DNA of 64,000 bases from Paucilactobacillus suebicus DSM 5007 = KCTC 3549 (GCF_001434475.1 NZ_AZGF01000005.1:1-64000); one strand, 5' to 3'; counted from the stretch's first letter, positions 9,955 to 19,682 are shown. Translations and numbers: made by a program. Notes: a model not told the origin generated them from the letters alone.

Positions 9955-10165
9955 CAAAAAAAGTCCCTAACAGGCAATATTGCATGCCTATCAGAGACGA
10001 GACTTCCCGCGGTACCACTCTACTTGAAATAAATTCCACTCATATATTTAAATCTACCTAGAAAGCACGCTTCATCATTCAATATGACCCGTCTTACACC
10101 ATCACGAGCTCGCTAACATATTAATCATGATTACTACTCTTTCATCGTTGGAATAGTTTTACACT
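9955..10165 (-). promoter_or_regulatory. T-box riboswitch of argS (CGU specifier)
   Basis: The conserved T-box AGAGTGGTACCGCGG is at 10021-10007. A Stem I can be drawn: GAAAG (10143-10139) pairs with CTTTC (10065-10061), ATCAT (10131-10127) with ATGAT (10078-10074), and AATATG (10122-10117) with CATATT (10086-10081). The specifier loop strand GAAGCGTG (10073-10066) contains CGT, an arginine codon, followed by a purine. A terminator with an 8-T run closes the leader at 9955. Confidence 0.93.
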
Positions 10166-10171
10166 CGACAT

Positions 10172-10199
10172 ATTATAACAAATCGTCATTTAAAAACAA
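10172..10199 (-). promoter_or_regulatory. argS promoter
   Basis: TTGTTT (10199-10194), a 16-nt spacer and TATAAT (10177-10172) lie just upstream of the T-box leader. Confidence 0.75.
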
Positions 10200-10214
10200 G
10201 CTAATAATTAATTA

Positions 10215-11036
10215 CTAACTAAGTAACCGATCCAAAACTGTTAAAACACCATCTTTGTTATTGGATGGTGCGGTCTTATTAACCAACTTTTTAATGCTGT
10301 CTTTTGCATTATCCATGACGTATCCGTGAGGAGTCATTGTTAACATTGCCAAATCATTTTCATTATCACCAAAGGTCATAATCTCATCGTTTTTAACACC
10401 GTACTTATTTTGTAAATTCCTTAATCCGGTGCTCTTATCGACATCAGCCAACCCTATTAGTTCGGTATTAAATCCGGAATTTAAACTTGCCAGTTTCTTG
10501 GGCAACAAACTCCTTAATAACTGAACCTGACTATCAAAGTTGTCGCTGCTGGCAAATGAAAGCCCAACTTTAACAATTTGATCTTTGAATTTACCTTCAG
10601 TGTAATTCAAAATTTCAGGAATTCGGCTAAGCTTGGCATAGTAACGATTCTTAAGTTCAAAAATTTCTTGTGGTTCACTTTCATCCATGTAGGCGCCAGA
10701 TTTACCGGTGACCGTTGTTGACGCAACCGGCATCTGAAAATGCTCCTTAATAATCTTGAGCAACTGCATTAACAAATCATTTGGAATTTCTTTGACAGAT
10801 AAAAATTGATTTTCGCTGTAGACAATCGATCCATTCTCCGAAATAAAATCTATCTTATCTTTCATTTCGCCAAATTGATCCTGCAAGCGACTTAATTGTG
10901 ATCCACTGGCAGCGACGAAATGGATACCTCGCTCAACCATCTTTGATAGCTGGCTTTTGAATCGTTCTCCGTCATATGTATTATCATCTCTTAAAAATGT
11001 GCCATCCATGTCAACCGCCACAAGTTTGATAGTCAT
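10215..11036 (-). CDS. Cof-type HAD phosphatase
   Basis: A 273-aa HAD-superfamily hydrolase of the Cof/YidA type. Motif I is VAVDMDGTFL with nucleophile Asp, motif II is AASGSQ, the Lys of motif III is in the DKSTGLRNL region, and motif IV is FGDNENDLAML. Such enzymes dephosphorylate sugar phosphates or related cytoplasmic metabolites; the substrate cannot be read from sequence. ATG 11036 sits 8 nt after GAGGGG. A GTG three codons upstream overlaps that site and is less likely. Confidence 0.88.
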   Translation of the reverse strand: MTIKLVAVDMDGTFLRDDNTYDGERFKSQLSKMVERGIHFVAASGSQLSRLQDQFGEMKDKIDFISENGSIVYSENQFLSVKEIPNDLLMQLLKIIKEHFQMPVASTTVTGKSGAYMDESEPQEIFELKNRYYAKLSRIPEILNYTEGKFKDQIVKVGLSFASSDNFDSQVQLLRSLLPKKLASLNSGFNTELIGLADVDKSTGLRNLQNKYGVKNDEIMTFGDNENDLAMLTMTPHGYVMDNAKDSIKKLVNKTAPSNNKDGVLTVLDRLLS

Positions 11037-11194
11037 TCTTAGCACCCCTCAATCGTTAGTCAACAAACATTATAACGACATTTTTAAAATTAAGCCAGTT
11101 TAAAACACGGATATGATAAGTATTGAAGTAGTATATATCATACCAATCCTTTATAATGATAAGTGGTAACGCATTCATTTATGGGAGGATTTTT

Positions 11195-12901
11195 ATGCTA
11201 TACATTTTGGTACTCAGTTTTATTGCCCCAATACTAGTCTACCTGTCGTTCGTTTTTCATCCAAAGGCAGGATCTCGCGTTAAGAAATACGGTTTGATTT
11301 TCTTAATCGTTGAAGCAATCGTATATAGTGGCATTATTTACTTTCAATTGCCATCGCGAAACGTATTATCACTATTAATAGTTAATTTCGCAATTGGCGT
11401 TTTAACAGCAGCAATTTTAACTGGTTTAACGGTCCTTTTCACTGATCAAGAAATGATCACACCACGCATTGGTGCCGTAATTTTATTAATCATTTTTATT
11501 GTGTTTATTGGTGGTGAATGGCACTCTAACTTTTTCCTTCAGCCTGTCGCCAAAAGCGTCAATTCAACAGTCAAAAAGAGCAGTAAGGCGCCCACCTTTA
11601 AGAAAGGAGTAACACCGGTAGCACTAGCACCCAGCACAATCAAAAATCGAATGAATAAGAACATGAGTGATGTTCCGAATTCACAGTACTTCCACCTTGG
11701 GGAGATTCAAGCGCAGTACTACCATGGCAAACCTGTTTACATTGCCCCAGTTGAGTTTGACAGTATCTTTAAATACTACACGGCTGGGCAGTCAACGCCA
11801 GGTTACTTCATTATTAATGCGACGTCACTTTCAGCGGAGCCCAAATTTGTTAAGACTAAATTGAATTACACGAATACATCATATTTTAACCGAAAGGCTC
11901 AGCGAATTATGTACCGCCACTATCCTGAGTGGTTGGTGGCTGATGGTAGTAATCCTCAACTTGAAATTGATGAAAATGGCACTCCATACTACGTGCAAAC
12001 CATGTATAAACCAATTCCTCTAAGTCATCGGATTGACTATTCTAAACTGCATGTGGTGATTATGAACGCTAAAACTGGCAAAACTAAACTTTACACGTTG
12101 AAGAGCCTGCCTAAATGGGTTGACGAAGGAATTACAACGGAAGTCGCCCATTCAATGAATACCGCATTTGGTGAGTATCAAAAAGGTTGGATCAACTATA
12201 CAATCTTTAAAAATGGGGTTCAACGACCAACTAAAAAGAGTGTTATTTCAACATTTAATAAGAACGGTCAGATTGAATACTTTAATGATTTTACCAATCC
12301 AAAAACGGAAGCCGATAGTGCACTTGGCTATTCAATGATCAATGCTCGAACAGGTAAATTAACGTATTATAAGACCAGTGGAATCATGGATTCAGTTGGT
12401 GCCTCAGAAAATGCTAATAATAATTATAAAGCACAGCAATGGACCGCAGCGATGCCTGTAATTTATAACATTTCTGGCCATCCAACTTGGGTACTATCGA
12501 TTCTTGATAATACGCACGCGTTCAGAAGTTACTACTACATTAACGCTGCAGACCAATCAATTCATGCAACTGGCGATACAGCTAATGAGGCGTTAGACAA
12601 TTACAATCAAGCATTAATTGACGGACATGAAGGAGGAGCTACAAATACCTCTAACAGTGCCAAAAAGACACTTAGCGGCACCGTCGATCGTGCGAGTGTT
12701 ACCACAAGTGATAACAAATCTCTGTTGCTATTCACATTGAAAGACGACTCTCATCACACGATTTATACTGTTCAGAGTGATGACTACAAGAGTGCGGCCC
12801 TGACTCAATCCGGCGATAAGGTTAACTTTAAGGTGCAAATCGAAAATAATAAGGCAGTCGGTTACGTATCTGCATTCAAAAATAGTAGTCTAAATAATTA
12901 G
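11195..12901 (+). CDS. Membrane-anchored protein of unknown function
   Basis: A 568-aa protein with four hydrophobic segments in the first ~120 residues, then a ~440-residue hydrophilic part that should lie outside the cell. The latter is rich in Tyr, Asn and Thr, without recognised catalytic motifs. A Thr/Ser linker near residue 480 precedes a small C-terminal beta-rich domain resembling an OB/SH3-type fold. I do not recognise the family. GGGAGGA precedes ATG 11195, and TATAAT lies at 11152-11157. It is divergent from the HAD phosphatase gene and ends at a strong bidirectional terminator shared with topB. Confidence 0.75.
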   Translation: MLYILVLSFIAPILVYLSFVFHPKAGSRVKKYGLIFLIVEAIVYSGIIYFQLPSRNVLSLLIVNFAIGVLTAAILTGLTVLFTDQEMITPRIGAVILLIIFIVFIGGEWHSNFFLQPVAKSVNSTVKKSSKAPTFKKGVTPVALAPSTIKNRMNKNMSDVPNSQYFHLGEIQAQYYHGKPVYIAPVEFDSIFKYYTAGQSTPGYFIINATSLSAEPKFVKTKLNYTNTSYFNRKAQRIMYRHYPEWLVADGSNPQLEIDENGTPYYVQTMYKPIPLSHRIDYSKLHVVIMNAKTGKTKLYTLKSLPKWVDEGITTEVAHSMNTAFGEYQKGWINYTIFKNGVQRPTKKSVISTFNKNGQIEYFNDFTNPKTEADSALGYSMINARTGKLTYYKTSGIMDSVGASENANNNYKAQQWTAAMPVIYNISGHPTWVLSILDNTHAFRSYYYINAADQSIHATGDTANEALDNYNQALIDGHEGGATNTSNSAKKTLSGTVDRASVTTSDNKSLLLFTLKDDSHHTIYTVQSDDYKSAALTQSGDKVNFKVQIENNKAVGYVSAFKNSSLNN

Positions 12902-12907
12902 AGCATG

Positions 12908-12937
12908 AAAAAAGAAGCCATTTCTGGCTTCTTTTTT
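12908..12937. terminator. Bidirectional terminator, membrane protein / topB
   Basis: The 13-bp stem AAAAAAGAAGCCA / TGGCTTCTTTTTT has a TTTC loop. The topB stop codon lies inside the right arm. Confidence 0.9.
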
Positions 12938-15005
12938 ACTTGTACAGGTTTTTTAATGCGGCAAACGGGCTCTCAACGGGTTCTTCATCTTGATTAATTT
13001 TTTTCATTAATTTGTTTGTTTCATGCTTGCTCATTTTCTTTTTACGGTTTTTCTTATCCATCATTTTTTCGGTTGTACCATCAAATTTGCATCTAAAAAA
13101 TTGACCATTGGGACCATCAATAATTTCCATTTTTTTATGGCAGTTTGGACAACGATGATTGGAAATTTTAGGATCCTTTCGCCGATGATAATCACAATCA
13201 GGATTACTGCAAACATAAATTTTACCATCTCTGGTTGACCGTTCTTTCAAATGGCTACCACACTTTGGGCAAATTTTAGTTGTCAGCGAATAGTCATGGT
13301 ATTCGACTTGAGAAGACTTAATCTCACCCACTAATCTTCTAGTGTCAACTTGAATCGAGTCAATAAATTTATTTGCGCTTAGTTGACCATCAGCAATTTG
13401 TTCTAGGCTCTGCTCCCACTTAGCTGTGAGATCTGAGCTAACAAGAGAAGGATTAACCAATGCTAGCAGTTGCTTTCCTTTTGGAGTAGCTGACAGATAT
13501 CTCCCCTTTCGTTCCATCAAATCAGACTTGATCAATTTTTCTATAATTTCAGCTCTGGTAGCAGGAGTCCCCAAATTAAGCTGGTCCATTTTTGAAAGTA
13601 GTTCACCTTCACTCATCAGCGCTGGCGCTTTAGTTATTTCCTTTTTTATCTTAAAATTTGGTTCTATTGCTTCGCCGTTTTTTAAATTTTGTTTTTCCGC
13701 TGACACCTTGATATCGAAATTCCAGCCAGATTGAATTACTCTACTCGATTTAAAATCAAACTCGTGATCACCAGCAGTAACAACCGCCTTAGTCACTTCA
13801 TTCACTTGAGGTTGTGCAAATAATCCTAAAAATCTTTCAACAATTAATCGATATATTTTCGTTTCGTCATTAGACATTTTTTCAAACTTCGGTCTTTCTT
13901 CAGTCGGAATTAATGCATAATGGTCGCTGACTTTTTGGTCATTAAAAACATCCGTCTTTGTAACAGGTGCTTTTTGATGAAGCATTTGTTTGGCATCTGT
14001 GTTAAACGATGCGACAGCGCTAAGACGGTCGCGCATTGTTTCCGCAATATCTTGAGGTAAATACCTAGAATCCGTCCTTGGATAGCTAACTACCTTATGA
14101 ACTTCGTAAAGTTGTTGGATCGTATTCAACGTCTGTCTGGCAGACATCTGATATCTTGCATTGGCCACTTTTTGAATTTCTGTTAAATCATACGGTAAGG
14201 GCGCCTTAATTTTATTTTGACTGCCAGTAACCGACGTTACCACAAGTTGTTCTTTTTTAAGTTCATCAACCAATTTTTCGGCTTTAGATCTTGAATCTAG
14301 TAACATTGGATTATTTAAACTTAGTTTGGCAGTTTGGTCATGATACTTTAGGTTTATAGAATAGTATGTTTTAGGTTTGAAGTTCTCAATTCTTTTCTGA
14401 GCTTGCCTAACCAGATTTAACGTAGGAGTTTGAACACGACCTGAACTCAGTCGATCATCGTACTTCAAAGTCAGTGCACGAGTTACATTTAGCCCAACCA
14501 GCCAATCAGCGGTCGTACGAGCTAATTCAGATTCATATAGATGGTCATATTTAGATGCCGGCGCCAAGTGGGCAAAGCCATCTCTAACAGCTTTATTGGT
14601 CTGAGAAGAGATCCAGAGTCGCTTTAACGGCTTGTTAAAGCGAACCCACTGAAGAATCCACCTTGCTAACAGCTCACCAGCACGACCAGAGTCGGTGGCA
14701 ATAATGCCCTGATTGACGTCTGAGCGTTTCGCTAAATTACCAATTGCTTTTAACTGATTTTTTGTTTTAGGTAATGGCTTAATACCAATGTGATTTGGAA
14801 TCATTGGTAGCAGTTCCATTTGCCACTCACGCCATTCTGGTTTTAAATCCTCCGGCATCTTTAATGTTAAAAGATGTCCATAGGCCCACGTTACAATGTA
14901 TCCACTGCCTTCATAGTACGTTTTGTGCTTTTGGTCTGCACCAAGTATTTTGGCCAGATCTTTAGCTACACTTGGTTTTTCAGCTAAAACTAAACTTTTT
15001 CCCAT
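12936..15005 (-). CDS. topB: DNA topoisomerase III
   Basis: A 689-aa type IA topoisomerase. The TOPRIM domain opens with VLAEKPSVAKDLA and carries ATDSGRAGELL. The active-site Tyr is in VSYPRTDSRYL. The C-terminus has two four-Cys zinc-ribbon-like modules, CPKCGSHLKERS..CSNPDC and CPNCHKKMEI..C, a common topoisomerase III/TopB arrangement in Firmicutes. It decatenates and relaxes negatively supercoiled DNA. ATG 15005 follows GGAGGATAAC. Confidence 0.93.
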   Translation of the reverse strand: MGKSLVLAEKPSVAKDLAKILGADQKHKTYYEGSGYIVTWAYGHLLTLKMPEDLKPEWREWQMELLPMIPNHIGIKPLPKTKNQLKAIGNLAKRSDVNQGIIATDSGRAGELLARWILQWVRFNKPLKRLWISSQTNKAVRDGFAHLAPASKYDHLYESELARTTADWLVGLNVTRALTLKYDDRLSSGRVQTPTLNLVRQAQKRIENFKPKTYYSINLKYHDQTAKLSLNNPMLLDSRSKAEKLVDELKKEQLVVTSVTGSQNKIKAPLPYDLTEIQKVANARYQMSARQTLNTIQQLYEVHKVVSYPRTDSRYLPQDIAETMRDRLSAVASFNTDAKQMLHQKAPVTKTDVFNDQKVSDHYALIPTEERPKFEKMSNDETKIYRLIVERFLGLFAQPQVNEVTKAVVTAGDHEFDFKSSRVIQSGWNFDIKVSAEKQNLKNGEAIEPNFKIKKEITKAPALMSEGELLSKMDQLNLGTPATRAEIIEKLIKSDLMERKGRYLSATPKGKQLLALVNPSLVSSDLTAKWEQSLEQIADGQLSANKFIDSIQVDTRRLVGEIKSSQVEYHDYSLTTKICPKCGSHLKERSTRDGKIYVCSNPDCDYHRRKDPKISNHRCPNCHKKMEIIDGPNGQFFRCKFDGTTEKMMDKKNRKKKMSKHETNKLMKKINQDEEPVESPFAALKNLYK

Positions 15006-15213
15006 GTTATCCTCCATCTGATGTTACAATCAGTATACAATATACTTTCATTTACGACTCGACGCAATTACGAATATAATTTATTAAGAAAAGCACTGCC
15101 AGTGACCTAAATAACCACGAACGATTTTATCATTAAAACTTTTAAAAGATCGGGAATTACCGTAATAATTCGTGCTATAATTAACAAACAGAGAAACTGA
15201 CTAGGTGATTATG

Positions 15214-15825
15214 ATGTATCGTTTTTTTACTGAACCAACGCTCAATTATTTTAATAATTCTTACGTTAATGCTGAGTTTATGCCATTTTACAAAAGCGAA
15301 AAGAGATGGCGAAAACGCGCAACCATCAGCGACAATTCTTTTATTGGCCTCGTTGAAAGCATTAGTCTTGATCCACAATTTAAAATTGCTGGACTGAGCT
15401 TTAATTTGACATGTTCACAATTTACAAATCCACTAGTTGCTGATGCAGTTATTAAATTTCAGCACCGTGTATTCCCTTTTATGTTATCAATTGAGCTTAA
15501 AATTACCCCATCATACAACCGTAAATTACTGTTTGCACAGGCTGAAAACTATAACCAACATGGCATTAAGATTATTATTGACCATGCCGAACAATTCAAA
15601 AATCAAAAAGACGTGTTGCCATATGTTGAAATGACTAATGGGATTAAACTTAGTGTGACCGGTCAAAACATTGACAATCTAACTAAATGGGCGCAATTTT
15701 CCCGTCAGCAACGTCGTCGTCTAACAGTTTATAATGTTGACAATCAGGAAGATATGATTAAAATTCAAAAAGCGGATATCCGATACATTGCTGGTAAAAT
15801 GATCAGTTCGCCGATCATTTTCTAG
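15214..15825 (+). CDS. Unrecognised 203-aa protein
   Basis: A soluble, basic protein (MYRFFTEPTLNYFNNSYVNA at the N-terminus) without signal peptide, membrane helix or any motif I recognise. A Lys/Arg/Trp patch (KSEKRWRKRAT) occurs near residue 30 and a QQRRRLTVYN patch near 170. Several start codons cluster (GTG 15205, ATG 15211, ATG 15214); 15214 has the best spacing to AGGTG. An extended -10 (TGCTATAAT) ends at 15181. It is monocistronic, followed by a terminator, and divergent from topB. Confidence 0.65.
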   Translation: MYRFFTEPTLNYFNNSYVNAEFMPFYKSEKRWRKRATISDNSFIGLVESISLDPQFKIAGLSFNLTCSQFTNPLVADAVIKFQHRVFPFMLSIELKITPSYNRKLLFAQAENYNQHGIKIIIDHAEQFKNQKDVLPYVEMTNGIKLSVTGQNIDNLTKWAQFSRQQRRRLTVYNVDNQEDMIKIQKADIRYIAGKMISSPIIF

Positions 15826-15842
15826 TTTTGACTAATTAATAA

Positions 15843-15900
15843 AACACGAGTACCAAGATAGCACCCGATCAAGATGCTAACTTGTTACTCGTGTTATTTT
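15843..15900. terminator. Terminator between convergent genes
   Basis: AACACGAGTA (15843-15852) pairs with TACTCGTGTT (15886-15895), followed by ATTTTTAT. It serves the convergent 203-aa gene and the AP2-type gene. Confidence 0.75.
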
Positions 15901-15907
15901 TATAATT

Positions 15908-16372
15908 TTATTTAACAAACAAGTACTTTTTCTCAGCATTTTTCCTTGCATCAACGGCGTCATCAAAGTTTGTAAAACTCTTTAGCAACACATAATGGTT
16001 ATTGACCATTAATCTAGCAAACCATTTACCTGTTTGTTGATCCTGAGATACACCAACCTGACCAGTACGGTTTCGCTTAGATTTCTTTAGCGTAGAATAC
16101 GGGATTCCTTGTGGTGAATAGAGGAATTCCTTGTGACGCATGTTTTGCCTAATTTTGGGGTCTTTTCTGAAACGTTCTTTAGCCATTTCAGCTCTGATAC
16201 AGCCGCAACTTTTGGTTACACCAGACCGAAGTCGTGTGCCATCCACTACCTTTGTCGAGCCACAATCACACTGGCATAACCATCTTGCACCACCATTTTT
16301 AGCATTCTTGGCACGCTTAATTACAACAAGCCTGCCAAACCTTTTACCTGTCATATCAACTGCACGAGTCAC
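15908..16372 (-). CDS. AP2-domain protein with CxCDCG zinc-type motif (copy 1)
   Basis: A 154-aa protein. The N-terminal half has TGKRFGRLVVI, then WLCQCDCG and SCGC, which look like a zinc-binding cluster. The C-terminal half (GQVGVSQDQQTGKWFARLMV..AVDARKNAEKKY) is the AP2-like DNA-binding fold known from phage-type HNH endonucleases. No HNH catalytic motif is visible, so it is probably a DNA-binding remnant or regulator. I place the start at GTG 16372 because it has GGTGGTG upstream and aligns with the ATG of the paralog at 43737-44219. The two copies share roughly half their residues by eye. Confidence 0.72.
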   Translation of the reverse strand: MTRAVDMTGKRFGRLVVIKRAKNAKNGGARWLCQCDCGSTKVVDGTRLRSGVTKSCGCIRAEMAKERFRKDPKIRQNMRHKEFLYSPQGIPYSTLKKSKRNRTGQVGVSQDQQTGKWFARLMVNNHYVLLKSFTNFDDAVDARKNAEKKYLFVK

Positions 16373-16510
16373 AATATTCACCACCAAATTTGTAATTTTT
16401 ATGAAGTAGATCGTTGATAATTGGCAACGATTAATACTACTTATCAATACAAAAACTATAAAATATCGTTGATTCTTTATCAATTATTGGTGGCCTAATT
16501 TATTAAAAAT

Positions 16511-16557
16511 TCCCGACTTTTATGTTTAACCTGCATAAAAATCGGGATTATTTTTTG
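16511..16557. terminator. Terminator after NADH oxidase pseudogene
   Basis: TCCCGACTTTTATG (16511-16524) pairs with CATAAAAATCGGGA (16534-16547) with one mismatch, and both outer flanks are A/T runs. It ends the minus-strand oxidoreductase locus. Confidence 0.8.
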
Positions 16558-16564
16558 TTATCTA

Positions 16565-17955
16565 TTATTGCTGATTACCAAGTGCTGTATATCGGGGATG
16601 ATGGTTACCAGCTTCACGTTCTTTTTGAACCGCCATCTGACCGACCAAATTTAAGTAGTTAAATGGATAGTCAAAATAAGGTTGAAACAACATGTCAACG
16701 AATGACAAGTCGTCAATTGTATTTTTATTCTGGATTGCAATTGAAATTGCATTGGCAGATTGCGAAACTTCATGTTTGCTGATTAGTTGGGCTCCCAAAA
16801 TTTCACGAGTATCACGGTTATAAACTAACGTGATTTCAAGATTGTCCGTTGTTGGCATGTAATCAGGTCGCCAAGTACCGTTAAATGTGACAAAGTCAGC
16901 ATTTTGACCATTTTTTAAAGCATAATCAATTGTTAATCCACTAGAAGCAATTGTATAGCCAAACAATGACATCGCAGAAGTTGCTTGTGTGCCAATGTAC
17001 GGCATTGAGTTATCAGAGACAACATTGTTACCAGCAATCATCCCCTGCCTAACAGCATTTGTTGCTAGCGGCGCATAAGCTGGTTTGCCAGTCGGATTAA
17101 AATTACTAATTGCGCAATACCAGCAGCATAAACATTTGGATCTGATGATTGACAATGATTATCCACGATAATTGCTCCGTGCCGATCCATCTCGACTTGA
17201 TACTCAAGTAATTCGGTCACAGGCATAAAACCAGTCGTGACAATTGCTAAATCTGCATCAAATTTTTCGTCGCCAGTATTGATGGATAACCCTTGATTGT
17301 CATTTCTTTCAAAAGACTTCACGCGATGGTTCAAATGAACGCGAATTCCATGCTCAGTTAGCATCTTGATTAATCGATCCGAGGTTGCCTTATCAATGTA
17401 GTGATTTAAGATCTGATCAGATGATTGAAACAAATCAACTTCATGGCCGGTTCTAGCATAACTTTCGGCAAGTTCAACACCGACATAGCCGCCACCCACC
17501 AGCGCAATAGTTTTGGCATTCTCAGCGGAATCCTTTATTTCTTGCGCATGTGCATACGTTTTACACATCAAGACTTTTGACTGATCAATACCAACTAACG
17601 GTGGTACAACAGCACTAGAACCAGTTGCCATGATTAACTTATCAAAATGATCATCAAAAATTTGATCACTCTTCATATCGACTACACGAATCCGACGTTG
17701 TTTAGCATCGATCTCAATCACATTATGCTGCGTTTTAACAGTAACTCCTTGTTGTTCAAGATCTTCAGGAGAGGAATAGAACATATCCTCAAGCCTTTTA
17801 ACCGTTCCGTCAAGATACAACGCAATGCCACATGACAAAAACGAAATATTATCATCACGTTCATATATTACAACTTCGGCTTTAGGATCAGCCGCTAATA
17901 TCTGTTGTGCCGCCATTGTTCCGGCATGTGTGCAACCGACAATAATTACCCTCAC
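16565..17955 (-). pseudogene. NADH oxidase / CoA-disulfide reductase-type flavoenzyme, frameshifted
   Basis: The locus encodes a pyridine nucleotide-disulfide oxidoreductase in two frames. Frame 1 (17955-17065) has the FAD motif VGCTHAGTMAA, the redox Cys in FLSCGIALYL, a second Rossmann motif VGGGYVGVELAE and then the sequence YAAG. The expected YAAGD-IAQLVNFNPTGKP continues as IAQL and then leaves frame. Frame 2 resumes with FNPTGKPAYAPLATNAVRQG and the dimerisation domain to 16565. Compared with the family, three nt (the FAD-binding Asp codon) and one nt are missing within ~20 bp near 17110. Water-forming NADH oxidases remove oxygen and recycle NAD+. The start GTG 17955 follows AGGAGG. It is probably inactive unless this is a sequencing error. 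Confidence 0.82.
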
Positions 17956-17967
17956 TTCAATAACCTC

Positions 17968-19470
17968 CTAATTGTCATCAATTGACAAAGCTTTTAATAG
18001 TTCAAAACGGTGCTTGTTTATTAACAACAGTAATCTTGAATAGTTTTCAGTTAATGGCAATTGGTGTATCCAATGAAAACCGATTACGTCATCATGTTCC
18101 TTCAAAAAAGTTTTAACTTGTTCAGTCTCCTCATTATACTCCAGTACTGACACGGCATCCCCTGACTTATATTCACCAAACGGAAGAACTTTGACAATTC
18201 CCTGAAATAAATAACTAATAAAATCACTTTCAGCGTCAAATGTATCATCCAGCATATATATAATCACGTGGTGCGGTAAATCACTTAGTACTGCCTTAAC
18301 ACCCTTTACAAGTAAAGCAATCAGCTTTAATTGTTTATTTGATGGATGAGGCATACCAAATTCTTCAATCATTCTGAGCGTTTTTTTGGATAATTTACCC
18401 ATTTCTGTCGTTGTCAGAGGGGCTTCTTTGCCGTTAACATATTGGTTAACAAGCGTATTAACATAATTATTACGTGAAATGGATAATTCGCCAAAATACA
18501 TAGTAACTAATATGTCACTGTAAATACGTAATTCCATGTTTTCAACCAGGCCAACGGAAGTATTGTGCTCAACGTTTTGCCATAGCGATCTCCACACTTT
18601 AGAATCATTCATACGGAGCAATAGCTTATCTTTTTCGGAATGGTTTAAATCAACAATAAAATTAGAACCAAATTTCAAATAAAACTGAAGAGTGTCCACT
18701 TGACTATGAGCCTCTTGGGCCGTCATATTGTAATTCAACTCAAAAAAGTCTAACAGGCTACCAGCACCTTTCGAATTAAGATCTAATTTGAAATTATCTG
18801 GAAAGGGGTTTAACTGCTGATATCGATATTCCTGCGTCAATCTCAACAAACAAATTGCAAACATCCGTTGTCTTTGATTAACCAACAATCCTTCAGACTG
18901 ACCGTCAGGCGTTAAATAATCAACACAGAAACGTTTGACCAGCGATTCCCAACGTGAGTCCATAAATTCGTTAATTTTAGTTTCAGTTTCATTAAGGAAA
19001 ACCAACAAAAAGCTTTGAACAATCACTTCATTACCTTCAATTGAGAATTCAGATAAGTTTACATTTACACCGAAATTAGCGATTGTCTTACGTAACTCTG
19101 TGGTAACTCGGTACAGTTTGGTCCTGGATACGTCATTTTTTTTCAAGAATTCTGCTACCGACTTATCATCCTGTGTCATTAGCGACATCAACAACTGATA
19201 TCCAATTTGTTGTTTAAATATCGCATGACGATATTCATCAAAGCTGAAATCTTCGATTAGTTCAGAAATTGTTTTATCTGGGTTACCAGTCATTTCTTTC
19301 AGGTCTGCAATTAGTTTATGATAAATATAAAGGATTTTGTTGTACGGCAAGTTTTGTGCCAAGTAAAAGTTGTATAGACTGGTGTTAGGATTTTCTTTCA
19401 AAAAAACCAGTAGCTTGATTTTTTGATCATCCTGTTGATTTAACAGTAATTTATTAATATCCACTGACAC
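17968..19470 (-). CDS. Mga-like helix-turn-helix transcriptional regulator
   Basis: A 500-aa protein with an N-terminal pair of helix-turn-helix segments (including SVAEFLKKNDVSRTKLYRVTTELRK, about residues 103-127), a long helical PRD-like middle and a C-terminal EIIB-like portion. The layout matches the Mga family of Lactobacillales regulators. The end is 13 nt upstream of the broken NADH oxidase, so it probably headed the same transcript. It starts with GTG after AGGTTGG. Its target is unknown; the neighbouring pxp operon is a possibility. Confidence 0.78.
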   Translation of the reverse strand: MSVDINKLLLNQQDDQKIKLLVFLKENPNTSLYNFYLAQNLPYNKILYIYHKLIADLKEMTGNPDKTISELIEDFSFDEYRHAIFKQQIGYQLLMSLMTQDDKSVAEFLKKNDVSRTKLYRVTTELRKTIANFGVNVNLSEFSIEGNEVIVQSFLLVFLNETETKINEFMDSRWESLVKRFCVDYLTPDGQSEGLLVNQRQRMFAICLLRLTQEYRYQQLNPFPDNFKLDLNSKGAGSLLDFFELNYNMTAQEAHSQVDTLQFYLKFGSNFIVDLNHSEKDKLLLRMNDSKVWRSLWQNVEHNTSVGLVENMELRIYSDILVTMYFGELSISRNNYVNTLVNQYVNGKEAPLTTTEMGKLSKKTLRMIEEFGMPHPSNKQLKLIALLVKGVKAVLSDLPHHVIIYMLDDTFDAESDFISYLFQGIVKVLPFGEYKSGDAVSVLEYNEETEQVKTFLKEHDDVIGFHWIHQLPLTENYSRLLLLINKHRFELLKALSIDDN

Positions 19471-19493
19471 ATCACCAACCTAACAATTAAACT

Positions 19494-19533
19494 GTGGTAC
19501 ATTGAAATTATGATAAAAATCGTAATGTACTAC
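19494..19533. promoter_or_regulatory. Inverted repeat upstream of the Mga-like gene
   Basis: GTGGTACATT (19494-19503) and AATGTACTAC (19524-19533) are complementary at 9 of 10 positions with a 20-nt centre, 24 nt before the start codon. It could be an operator for autoregulation or an mRNA hairpin. Confidence 0.45.
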
Positions 19534-19628
19534 TTTAATGATACCATGGATAGTTAACACATTGTTAATTACGATTTATAAACTTTGTTAAATGTTAACC
19601 ATTTAGGCGTATTAATCGTTTAGAATGT

Positions 19629-19671
19629 AAAAAATATCGGCTCCTGAACTATTCAAGAGTCGATATTTTTT
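19629..19671 (-). terminator. Terminator of the pxp operon
   Basis: AAAAATATCG and CGATATTTTT arms flank an imperfect inner stem (GAGTC-type). A T run follows on the minus strand, 12 nt past the ycsG stop. Confidence 0.8.
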
Positions 19672-19682
19672 AAATTTAGAAA

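Noticed and set aside
9926-10039. 38-residue N-terminal extension of ArgRS
   Set aside because: It is read through the T-box terminator and antiterminator. ATG 9925 has a good ribosome site and the usual protein start.
15181-15378. 65-aa minus-strand frame opposite the 203-aa gene
   Set aside because: No ribosome site or motif; the plus-strand gene has promoter, ribosome site and terminator.
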